From Bacteroidales bacterium (GTDB taxonomy: Bacteria; Bacteroidota; Bacteroidia; Bacteroidales; UBA10428): a DNA stretch of 39,874 nt. The stretch is from NCBI GenBank assembly GCA_016926235.1, contig JAFGOZ010000375.1, positions 1 through 39,874 on the forward strand, read 5' to 3'. The position numbers and the translations under genes were made by a program. The notes under the pieces are model-generated. The model searched no databases. It saw only the letters and a list, made by a program, of their open reading frames with translations, and was not told where the DNA came from. Below, one piece after another: positions 27,869 through 34,130 of the stretch. How positions within the stretch are numbered: position 1 is the first letter of the stretch; each line of letters begins with the position of its first letter.

Positions 27869-28524
27869 AGTTCAGTTTTTAATTCGTCAGTTGTACTCTT
27901 GTTTTTGTCATCTCCCTCCTCATCTTCAATATCTTCATAACCTGTTATCATCGCTTTAATATTTGATGTTGGCCTGTTTCCGGTTGTAGTCATATATACG
28001 TGGATAACCAAAAACACCATTAATAAAAAAGCTCCAATTGTATGCCATGTAGCGATGGAACCCAGATTAAATTTGCTGATCACAACAATATCATTCTTGT
28101 CAATTGTTTTATGGTACATGTACAGCAATCCTGAGATAATTGTTAAAGGGACCAATACCAGTTTAAATCCAAGGTAAACTAACCTCTGTAAAGGATTCAT
28201 TTTACTTAATTCCGTTTTATGTGTCGGATGTTTTTCATTTTTAAATATGCCTATTAAATAATACCTTATCTGGGCTTTTAGATTTTTCAGTGTAGGAATG
28301 TATTGTTTCCACTCACCCGTTGTAAAATGCCAGAAAATTGCCAGTATTATTAAACCAATTAATAAATAGGAAGCGGTGCGATGAAATTCTACAGCTTTTT
28401 CAAACCCGAAAATATGTAAAGATCCATGTACTTCAAAACCGGTAAGTGCCAAAAACATTATAAGACAAGCCTGTGTCCAGTGCCAGAACCTTTCGAAACC
28501 TTTGTATATATATACCTTTTTCAT
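27865..28524 (-). CDS. Membrane cytochrome b (thiosulfate-reductase-like b subunit)
   Basis: A 219-residue di-heme cytochrome b of the cytochrome b561/PhsC-like N-terminal domain family. Four membrane segments are visible, with candidate heme histidines H15 (ERFWHWTQ), H48 (VEFHRTASY), H66 (IFWHFTTGEW) and two more in helices 3-4 (ATWHTIGAF, VIHVYMTTT). The C-terminus is acidic and cytoplasmic (EDEEGDD). It sits directly after the octaheme cytochrome (6-bp gap), so it probably exchanges electrons between the menaquinone pool and that periplasmic or membrane-anchored cytochrome. It is the second gene in the four-gene sulfur operon. Confidence 0.88.
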   Translation of the reverse strand: MKKVYIYKGFERFWHWTQACLIMFLALTGFEVHGSLHIFGFEKAVEFHRTASYLLIGLIILAIFWHFTTGEWKQYIPTLKNLKAQIRYYLIGIFKNEKHPTHKTELSKMNPLQRLVYLGFKLVLVPLTIISGLLYMYHKTIDKNDIVVISKFNLGSIATWHTIGAFLLMVFLVIHVYMTTTGNRPTSNIKAMITGYEDIEDEEGDDKNKSTTDELKTEL

Positions 28525-28530
28525 ATTATC

Positions 28531-30126
28531 CTATTGATTTTCCTGGTAATTTATCTCTTCACTATCCACTTCCTTATTTCGAATAGCTGAGATAATCCGA
28601 CCCATTGCATGTAAAAATACTCCTACCAAAGTAATCAGGAGCAAAATTCCTCCCATCTTATCCAGTGTAGCATTGTGGTCACGTCCGGGGAGATAAAATC
28701 CTTTCAGATGAGCCAGCCTCCCATTATCCCTTGTATGACATTCTGCACAGGAAACAGCCTCTTCTTTAGGGCTAACCATATGATTAACCGGCCAGTACAT
28801 CTCTGTTTCCACAAAACCATACTCCCCGCTATACGGCAGTCCAACCCTTTCCATTCCTGCACGTGCAGCCTCATCCCAGTCAAAATCCAGCCAATATGCA
28901 CTATCTCCTTTATGCGGTGAATATAACTTGGGTTGTATGAGGATATTGTATTTCTTATCATAGATCTGGTCACCCCGGTGGATTTTAACAGGAATGATCT
29001 TTGATTTTCCGTCATCATGCGAACCAAGCAGGGTGTTCATCTGTACAGGAATTGACTTAATGGTGTCGCCTAATAAATAATGATCTGCATTTCCATTAAA
29101 CCACAAATAGTCAGGTTTGACATTTCTTTCCCACTTAAATGCTCCTTTTATGGATAAATAGATGTGATTACCCAGGCTATCTTCTTCCTGATAGGGTTCT
29201 CCATCTTTCAGCTTTCCGGCTTCTGACCATTTCCATTCCATTTTTGTAGCATTTACCTTAGCATATGTCGCAATATGGCAAGTCTGACAAGCTACTTTTC
29301 CATTATGCCTGTTTAATAACTCGCTAAAATGCGGTGTATTGGTATGACATTGCTCACATGTAGAACGGTCAGAATTTTCAGATGAAACGGAATATAACCT
29401 TCCAAGCATTTTATGATTTGGTGCCCTATGACATGCAACACACGCCATATCCATTCCATTTGCAGCCATATGCACATCTACATCACGACTACATGAAAGA
29501 GTAGCTTCTTCCAGATCCCCATGTTTCACATTGTTACCACCTCCACTATAAAAATGGCAGGCTCCACAATTGGTCTTCTTTGGAGAACCCACACTTTGAG
29601 CCACCTTTGTAAGGTTTACCGTGCGGTCAGGATAACCAGCCATAGAAGCGCCTTTAAAATATTCTTCACTATTATCATGGCAAACCATGCAGTCCACGTT
29701 ACGCGCATTTTTAAAGTCAAAGTGGTCATTTGTCATTCCAAAACCTATATGACATTTTGCACATGCCTGTTCATTTGTTTTTGAACCGATGCAGTAATTA
29801 TTAATGGCATTTTTCTTTCCTACATAAGCTAACCCTCTCCCCTCTATATATGCCACCCTTTCCCAGTTCCAATGTGAAGATGCCATTACCTCCTTGTAAG
29901 ATTCTGTATGACAACCATTACACGCTTCAGTAACCTCCTGTGGCGTTTTAAAATCTTTCTGGAGTTCAGGCAATTTTGCATGGTCTACGGATGGTACAGG
30001 CTTTATGGCATATTCCTGCTTTAATTTCTCTAATTTCAAATTATAATATTCTTCTTTATGAAAAATATTCACAAAGAAGATAATCAGGATAACAGTAAAA
30101 ATGATTATAACAATACTTCGTATCAC
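28531..30126 (-). CDS. otr: Octaheme cytochrome c, tetrathionate reductase (OTR) family
   Basis: A 531-residue protein with eight CxxCH heme motifs starting at C69, C122, C146, C187, C229, C257, C280 and C460, plus an N-terminal hydrophobic anchor (residues ~4-20) and a second hydrophobic segment near the C-terminus (~490-512). The spacing and the HIYLSIKGAFKWERNVKPDY region fit the octaheme tetrathionate reductase family. The Shewanella enzyme reduces tetrathionate, nitrite and hydroxylamine in vitro; its physiological substrate is uncertain. The membrane anchors and the adjacent cytochrome b suggest a quinol-linked complex at the outer face of the inner membrane. First gene of the operon; divergent from the WYL regulator. 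Confidence 0.92.
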   Translation of the reverse strand: MIRSIVIIIFTVILIIFFVNIFHKEEYYNLKLEKLKQEYAIKPVPSVDHAKLPELQKDFKTPQEVTEACNGCHTESYKEVMASSHWNWERVAYIEGRGLAYVGKKNAINNYCIGSKTNEQACAKCHIGFGMTNDHFDFKNARNVDCMVCHDNSEEYFKGASMAGYPDRTVNLTKVAQSVGSPKKTNCGACHFYSGGGNNVKHGDLEEATLSCSRDVDVHMAANGMDMACVACHRAPNHKMLGRLYSVSSENSDRSTCEQCHTNTPHFSELLNRHNGKVACQTCHIATYAKVNATKMEWKWSEAGKLKDGEPYQEEDSLGNHIYLSIKGAFKWERNVKPDYLWFNGNADHYLLGDTIKSIPVQMNTLLGSHDDGKSKIIPVKIHRGDQIYDKKYNILIQPKLYSPHKGDSAYWLDFDWDEAARAGMERVGLPYSGEYGFVETEMYWPVNHMVSPKEEAVSCAECHTRDNGRLAHLKGFYLPGRDHNATLDKMGGILLLITLVGVFLHAMGRIISAIRNKEVDSEEINYQENQ

Positions 30127-30282
30127 ACTTTAAATAATAAATATATACAATAATTTATATATATAATTTTATAGATGCGAATATATATTAAATTAACATA
30201 AAAATTACAACAATAATCCCATATTTTCAACGAATAACGGCAGTTTGGAAAGATTCTAAATAATTAGTTTAAAAATAATTCG

Positions 30283-30307
30283 TAAGTTTGAATGATAACA
30301 AATCATT
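30283..30307 (+). promoter_or_regulatory. Candidate Bacteroidota -7 box and operator of the WYL regulator
   Basis: TAAGTTTG at 30283-30290 fits the TAnnTTTG -7 box. Directly after it, aatgat-aacaa-atcatt at 30291-30307 is a perfect 6-bp inverted repeat placed where transcription would start, 4 bp before the ATG. An inverted repeat at that position would suit autorepression. No clear TTTG -33 box at the right distance was found, and no matching box was found on the minus strand for the divergent octaheme gene. The 30127-30282 stretch is otherwise AT-rich without a gene. Confidence 0.4.
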
Positions 30308-30311
30308 TCAC

Positions 30312-31262
30312 ATGAACCGCATTGATCGTGTATCTGCCATACTTATTCAGCTTCAGACAAAGAAACTGGTAAAAGCCAGTGAAATAGCTGAAAGATTTGG
30401 TATCAGTTTGCGTACCGTATACCGTGATATTAAAGCGCTTGAAGAAGCCGGGGTGCCAATTGGGGCTGAAGCTGGCCGCGGTTATTACATAGTTGAAGGA
30501 TATCACCTGCCCCCCGTAATGTTTACCCGTGAAGAAGCCGGGTCGATTGTGATTGCAGAAAAACTGGTAGATAAATTCAGTGATGAACTTTCCCGGAAAC
30601 ATTTTAACTCGGCAACGCTTAAAATTAAATCTGTACTCCCTATGCGGGAAAAAGAATACCTGGAGAAAGTCAACAATCAGGTACATGTACTTTACAAATC
30701 ATTCGACGGTGAATTCCCAAACCGTTTTTTACCGGATATTCAACAGGCAATTGCAGAAAAAAAAGTAATCAGGATTGATTATAACTCCATATCCAAAAAA
30801 GAAAAAACAGAAAACCGGCTGATTGAACCCATGTGGCTTTGTTTCTATAGTTTTGCCTGGCATGTTATTGGCTGGTGCAGGATGCGAAATAATTACAGGG
30901 ATTTTAGAGCTGACAGAATTATCAATTTAAGTGTTTTAAATGAAACTTTCAGTCCCCGAAACGAATCACCACTGCATGAGTTCATGCATATCTTATGGAA
31001 GGAATATGATTTAATGGAGGCCATAATTGAAATGGACAAAAGCACTGCGGAAATATTCCAGAATACAAAGTATTATTATGGCTTTGTTGAACAAAAAGAT
31101 AAAGGCAATTATTATGAAATGAAATTTGCAGTGAACGATTATGACTATTTTGCCGGATGGTTGCTGACTTTAGGGAATAAGGTAAATATTGTAGGCCCGG
31201 AAATACTTTTACAGAAGGTAGTGACCATTACCAAAGAATTGTGCACAAAGTATATTCACTAA
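30312..31262 (+). CDS. HTH-WYL transcriptional regulator (YafY family)
   Basis: The start at 30312 (MNRIDRVSAILIQLQ) is preferred; a candidate start 24 bp upstream adds MNDNKSFH and would overlap the operator-like repeat. The product has 316 residues. Residues 1-60 are a DeoR-like HTH_11 domain (RFGISLRTVYRDIKALEEAGVP). Residues ~135-215 are the WYL domain, with VIRIDYNSIS and the characteristic cluster around SFAWHVIGWCRMRNNYRDFRADRI, which senses small ligands or nucleic acid. The C-terminal WCX-like extension follows (~230-316). It is divergent from the octaheme/YeeE operon, so control of sulfur metabolism is a reasonable inference but not shown. Confidence 0.9.
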   Translation: MNRIDRVSAILIQLQTKKLVKASEIAERFGISLRTVYRDIKALEEAGVPIGAEAGRGYYIVEGYHLPPVMFTREEAGSIVIAEKLVDKFSDELSRKHFNSATLKIKSVLPMREKEYLEKVNNQVHVLYKSFDGEFPNRFLPDIQQAIAEKKVIRIDYNSISKKEKTENRLIEPMWLCFYSFAWHVIGWCRMRNNYRDFRADRIINLSVLNETFSPRNESPLHEFMHILWKEYDLMEAIIEMDKSTAEIFQNTKYYYGFVEQKDKGNYYEMKFAVNDYDYFAGWLLTLGNKVNIVGPEILLQKVVTITKELCTKYIH

Positions 31263-31294
31263 AAAAAAGGGCCTCCATCTCAAAATGGAAGCCC
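31261..31294 (-). terminator. Intrinsic terminator of the PerR-peroxiredoxin operon
   Basis: The stem gggcttccat/atggaggccc (one mismatch) at 31269-31294, read on the minus strand, is followed by eight T (the aaaaaaaa at 31261-31268 of the plus strand). It lies 42 bp after the peroxiredoxin stop codon and directly after the convergent WYL gene. Confidence 0.8.
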
Positions 31295-31336
31295 AAATAC
31301 CGTCCCTGCCTAAAAGCTTGGAATAAAGCCTGTATC

Positions 31337-32053
31337 CTACTTCTTAAGTATCGTTTTTAGCACCTTATCCTTATCCAGCTTTTTGGTGCAGAAGAACCAG
31401 TCCTTGCAATCCAGCCCTTCTTCTTTCCCGTCCATACGGTCTTTTGCTGTACCACAAGAGCCGGCCGGCGAAATAATCACATCATCGCCTGGTCTCCAGT
31501 CAGCCGGTGTGGCAATGTTAAATGCATCGGCAGTCTGTAAAGCTACCACTACACGGTATAATTCGTCGAAGTTACGGCCAAGACTTAATGGATAGTAAAT
31601 AATAGTACGTATAATCCCCTTAGGATCTATTACAAATACAGCACGAACTGCCTTAGTATTGCTTTCACCAGGCATCAGCATACCATATTTCTTCGCAACT
31701 TCCATAGTTATATCCTCAATAAGAGGAAATTTCACCTCTACATTTTTCATGCCCCTGTACTCTATTTTTTCTTTAATGGTCCTGAGCCAGGCAATATGGC
31801 TGTAGAGGCCGTCAACAGACAGTCCTACAAGTTTGCAATTAGCCTTGGCAAATTGCTCTTCCATGGTTGCAAAGGTCATAAATTCAGAGGTGCAAACAGG
31901 GGTGAAATCAGCCGGGTGGCTGAAGAGGATTACCCAACTGCCTTTGTAATCGCCAGGGAAATTGATATTTCCCTGAGTAGTTACTGCTTTAAATTCAGGG
32001 GCAGGCTCCCCGATACGTGGCATAGAAACCACTTTTACTTGATTTTCTTCCAT
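31337..32053 (-). CDS. Peroxiredoxin, Prx6 subfamily
   Basis: A 238-residue thiol peroxidase that reduces hydrogen peroxide and organic peroxides. The peroxidatic cysteine is C54 in HPADFTPVCTSEF, followed by the catalytic-arginine segment AVRAVFVIDPKG. The C-terminal extension carries C200, C216 and C222 (SCGTAKDRM, LDCKDWFFCTKKL), the arrangement of archaeal-type Prx6 enzymes with additional cysteines for resolution. Length is normal for the archaeal-like group (~215-250). It is the last gene in the perR-like operon, 21 bp after bacterioferritin, followed by a strong terminator. Co-regulation by peroxide or iron through the Fur-family repressor is a natural inference. Confidence 0.95.
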   Translation of the reverse strand: MEENQVKVVSMPRIGEPAPEFKAVTTQGNINFPGDYKGSWVILFSHPADFTPVCTSEFMTFATMEEQFAKANCKLVGLSVDGLYSHIAWLRTIKEKIEYRGMKNVEVKFPLIEDITMEVAKKYGMLMPGESNTKAVRAVFVIDPKGIIRTIIYYPLSLGRNFDELYRVVVALQTADAFNIATPADWRPGDDVIISPAGSCGTAKDRMDGKEEGLDCKDWFFCTKKLDKDKVLKTILKK

Positions 32054-32074
32054 AATACTAAGTGTTAAGAGTTA

Positions 32075-32572
32075 TTAATCTATTGTTGTTTGATTTGATA
32101 TATTTTTGCTTCTTTCAATGGATTGCAACGCCAGGTAATTATCACCAAATTTTTTCAGGTTTTCCATTTCCACGTCATACTGGTCAAAATGCCTTTCCTC
32201 ATCTGCTACAAGTGTTTCAAACAGTTTTTTGGAAACAGAATCTGCATTCTGGGCACATTCGTTTGCCCATTTATTATAATCATTAGCGCTGGATTCTTCC
32301 ATTTTACCGGCCAGTTCAAGCATTTTCTTTACATCATGTATCTTTTTCACTTCTGAGGAGGCTTTCAATTCTACTTCTCCTTTTAAAAAGAGTATCCTCT
32401 CCGAGAGCATTTCAATATGCATCATCTCTTCAATGGCTGTGCGTTTAAAAAGGTTTGCCAACAAGTCGTAACCCTGATCATCACAATGAAAATGGAAATA
32501 CATGTATTGGTGCACTGCAGATAATTCATCTGCAACAGCTTTGTTTAATAGTTGAATACTTTTTTCTTTCAT
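32075..32572 (-). CDS. Bacterioferritin / ferritin-like di-iron protein
   Basis: A 165-residue four-helix protein of the ferritin family that oxidises and stores iron. Visible ligands are E16 in VADELSAVHQYMYFHFH, the ExxH pair E49-H52 in IEEMMHIEM, E92/E93 in KMEESSANDY and the second ExxH E125-H128 in DEERHFD. No conserved Met for heme binding is obvious at the usual position (residue ~52), so heme content is uncertain. Third gene of a four-gene operon with a Fur-family repressor, DUF454 and peroxiredoxin, which supports a role in iron sequestration during peroxide stress. Confidence 0.92.
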   Translation of the reverse strand: MKEKSIQLLNKAVADELSAVHQYMYFHFHCDDQGYDLLANLFKRTAIEEMMHIEMLSERILFLKGEVELKASSEVKKIHDVKKMLELAGKMEESSANDYNKWANECAQNADSVSKKLFETLVADEERHFDQYDVEMENLKKFGDNYLALQSIERSKNISNQTTID

Positions 32573-32597
32573 GTTAGTAGAGTTTAATTATAAATAG

Positions 32598-32990
32598 TTA
32601 CATATTCTTATTCTTTTTAGAAGTTGGCACAACCACTCCCATTACTACTGTGCCTATTACACCTAAAATAATAAGCAATAGCTGCATTTTAACATTTTTT
32701 ACACACCAGAAAGCAGATATAGAAATCATTATCCACATTAACAGTATAGAAATGACCTTTGATCGAATACTCATACCCTTATTTGTTTGGTATTTTTTAA
32801 TATAATCTCCAGCTAACCGGCTATTTATAACAGCGTTATATAGTTTATCAGAACTTCTCAGATATAAACCAGCAGTCAATAATAAAAACGGAGTGGTAGG
32901 TAAAACCGGAAGGAAGATTCCAATAATTCCAAATCCTAAAGAAATTGTACCTGCTGTTATTAAAACAATCTTCATGATCTTCTTTTTCAA
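32598..32990 (-). CDS. YbaN-family (DUF454) inner-membrane protein
   Basis: A 130-residue protein with three to four membrane segments. It has the family pattern GIIGIFLPVLPTTPFLLLTA followed by YLRSSDKLYNAVINSRLAG, typical of YbaN/DUF454. Molecular function is not established for the family. It overlaps the Fur-family gene by 4 bp (translational coupling) and is followed by bacterioferritin after 25 bp, so it belongs to the oxidative-stress operon; a link to iron or heme has been suggested by such contexts but is only inferred here. Confidence 0.9.
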   Translation of the reverse strand: MKKKIMKIVLITAGTISLGFGIIGIFLPVLPTTPFLLLTAGLYLRSSDKLYNAVINSRLAGDYIKKYQTNKGMSIRSKVISILLMWIMISISAFWCVKNVKMQLLLIILGVIGTVVMGVVVPTSKKNKNM

Positions 32991-33418
32991 TGTTCCCTGA
33001 TTTTAAATTTGCCAACGATTTGAAGCCTCATATTTTCAATGGAAAAGCCAGGTATCCTTTTCCTTTTAAAATAATTTTTCAGCAATTTGTCCAGACTGTC
33101 ATCGTAATAATCTTCAATTCTTTCTGATTCGGCACAATACAAATGATGGTGCTGGATAATAATCGGATCATACCTTGTGACACCGTCATCTGTAAATACT
33201 TTTTTCAAGATATTGTTTTCAACATAAGTATCTAATATATTATACACTGTCCCAATAGCAATGCTGGGATGGTCCCTGTACAGGTATTCCTTAACCTGCT
33301 CAGCCGAAGGATGGTTGTTCAAGCGCGTAATTGCTTCAAATACTTCAATTCGCTGAGGCGTGACCCGCAGCCCTTTACTTTTCAGCAATGCCCCAATATC
33401 TTCTTTTTTTATATACAT
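32987..33418 (-). CDS. Fur-family repressor, PerR-like
   Basis: A 143-residue Fur-family protein. Residues ~1-75 form the winged helix (LRVTPQRIEVFEAI, IGTVYNILDTYVENNIL). The regulatory-site residues H36, D84, H90, H92 and D103 line up with the PerR set (H37, D85, H91, H93, D104 in Bacillus) by my reading, suggesting peroxide sensing through iron-catalysed histidine oxidation. The structural-zinc CxxC is not kept: the region reads HHHLYCAESERIED with only C95, and no second CxxC follows. First gene of the operon with DUF454, bacterioferritin and peroxiredoxin. Overlapping AAGAAT inverted repeats just upstream (33429-33451) are likely its own operator. Confidence 0.9.
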   Translation of the reverse strand: MYIKKEDIGALLKSKGLRVTPQRIEVFEAITRLNNHPSAEQVKEYLYRDHPSIAIGTVYNILDTYVENNILKKVFTDDGVTRYDPIIIQHHHLYCAESERIEDYYDDSLDKLLKNYFKRKRIPGFSIENMRLQIVGKFKIREH

Positions 33419-33428
33419 TTTCTTATAT

Positions 33429-33451
33429 AAGAATTATTCTTTTTTAAGAAT
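33429..33451. promoter_or_regulatory. Candidate PerR/Fur operator: three AAGAAT half-sites
   Basis: AAGAAT at 33429, ATTCTT at 33436 and AAGAAT at 33446 form two overlapping inverted repeats: a perfect 13-mer (aagaattattctt, 6-1-6) and attctt-tttt-aagaat. They lie 11-33 bp upstream of the fur-like start codon, between it and a TAnnTTTG-like box on the minus strand (TAGATTTG, 33483-33490). Overlapping AT-rich half-sites match the style of PerR and Fur boxes. Binding is inferred. Confidence 0.55.
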
Positions 33452-33482
33452 ATGTAAATATAATAATTTTTCAGCAAAAATA

Positions 33483-33490
33483 CAAATCTA
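33483..33490 (-). promoter_or_regulatory. Candidate -7 box of the PerR-like operon
   Basis: TAGATTTG on the minus strand matches the Bacteroidota TAnnTTTG -7 box. It lies 65 bp upstream of the fur-like start codon, with the AAGAAT inverted repeats between them. I found no TTTG at the ideal -33 spacing. Confidence 0.35.
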
Positions 33491-33573
33491 TATACATCTA
33501 ATTTTCTGATTGTTACAATTTATTAATAAAATAACCCAATGCCTGTTGACATAGGGCTGACACACTCCCATAT

Positions 33574-33581
33574 TATGTTTG
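33574..33581 (+). promoter_or_regulatory. Candidate -7 box of the effector-binding-domain gene
   Basis: TATGTTTG matches the TAnnTTTG -7 box and lies 24 bp upstream of the preferred ATG at 33606, implying a short leader. A TTGACA at 33546-33551 could serve as the upstream element, although the spacing is longer than the usual ~20 bp. Confidence 0.35.
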
Positions 33582-33605
33582 AATAAACAATATAATTTTA
33601 AAACA

Positions 33606-34052
33606 ATGGAAATTAAAAACATCGAAAAAACTACGGTTTTGACAAAAACCGTTAAAACAACACTACGGAACATTGCCCAATATGTAGGTAACGAACCTGC
33701 CAAATTAGTTGAACAGGCTCAAAGAGCAGGTCTTGAGATTTGCGGGCCACAAGTTTGGGAGTATGTTGATGGTGATGGAAAACCTGATACTGAATTTACT
33801 TTACACATCAATATTCCGGTAAAATCTAACGGTAAAAACCCTGAAAACATGCGGGAACTTATGCCCTTTACATGTGCCATGATGATGCATATGGGATCAT
33901 GGGACAACTTTCGGGTAACTTATGAAAAACTGGTTGGAGATATAATGCAAGGCGGGTACAAAATGACCGGCTAATGCCGCGAAGTATATCACAACTGCGA
34001 TTTTGAAAATCCTGCAAATTGTATAACGGAAGTGCAAATGGGAATTGAATAA
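33606..34052 (+). pseudogene. GyrI-like effector-binding-domain protein gene with in-frame stop
   Basis: The ATG at 33606 opens a frame (EIKNIEKTTVLTKTVKTTLR...) of the GyrI-like/effector-binding (AraC-C-terminal) domain type: paired beta-alpha units with the MMMHMGSWDNFRVTYEKL motif. A TAA at 33972-33974 stops the frame after KMTG at 122 residues. The same frame then continues without shift as CREVYHNCDFENPANCITEV to TAA at 34050-34052, which is the conserved C-terminal end of the family (REVYxNxxxENPxNxxTEI). A single nonsense codon has thus replaced a sense codon 26 codons from the end. The truncated product may still be made; it would lack the last strand. Alternative explanation: sequencing error at that base. 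Confidence 0.8.
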
Positions 34053-34061
34053 GAGAAACAT

Positions 34062-34130
34062 AATTCAGGAGTCAGTGGCCAGGGAAAAACATCATCCTGA
34101 ATTCTGACTCCTGTATTCTGCCTCCTAGAA
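34062..34130. repeat. Degenerate heptamer repeat with opposite arms
   Basis: Runs of tcctgaa, ttctgac, tcctgta, ttctgcc, tcctaga (34096-34130) face an inverted aattcaggagtcag block (34062-34075). The arms caggagtcag (34066-34075) and ctgactcctg (34104-34113) are perfect complements. This kind of short TTCTGAC/TCCTGAA array is frequent between genes in Bacteroidota. It reaches the stop codon of the TonB-receptor gene and may serve as a bidirectional terminator. Confidence 0.65.

Noticed and set aside
30303..30686. Open frame of 127 codons on the minus strand opposite the WYL regulator
   Set aside because: The plus-strand frame has unmistakable HTH and WYL motifs; the antisense frame has none.
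21440..33974. Reassignment of TAA as a sense codon, suggested by two in-frame TAA codons
   Set aside because: Many intact genes in the window end in TAA at the normal family length, so TAA is a true stop here; local mutations or errors explain the two cases.
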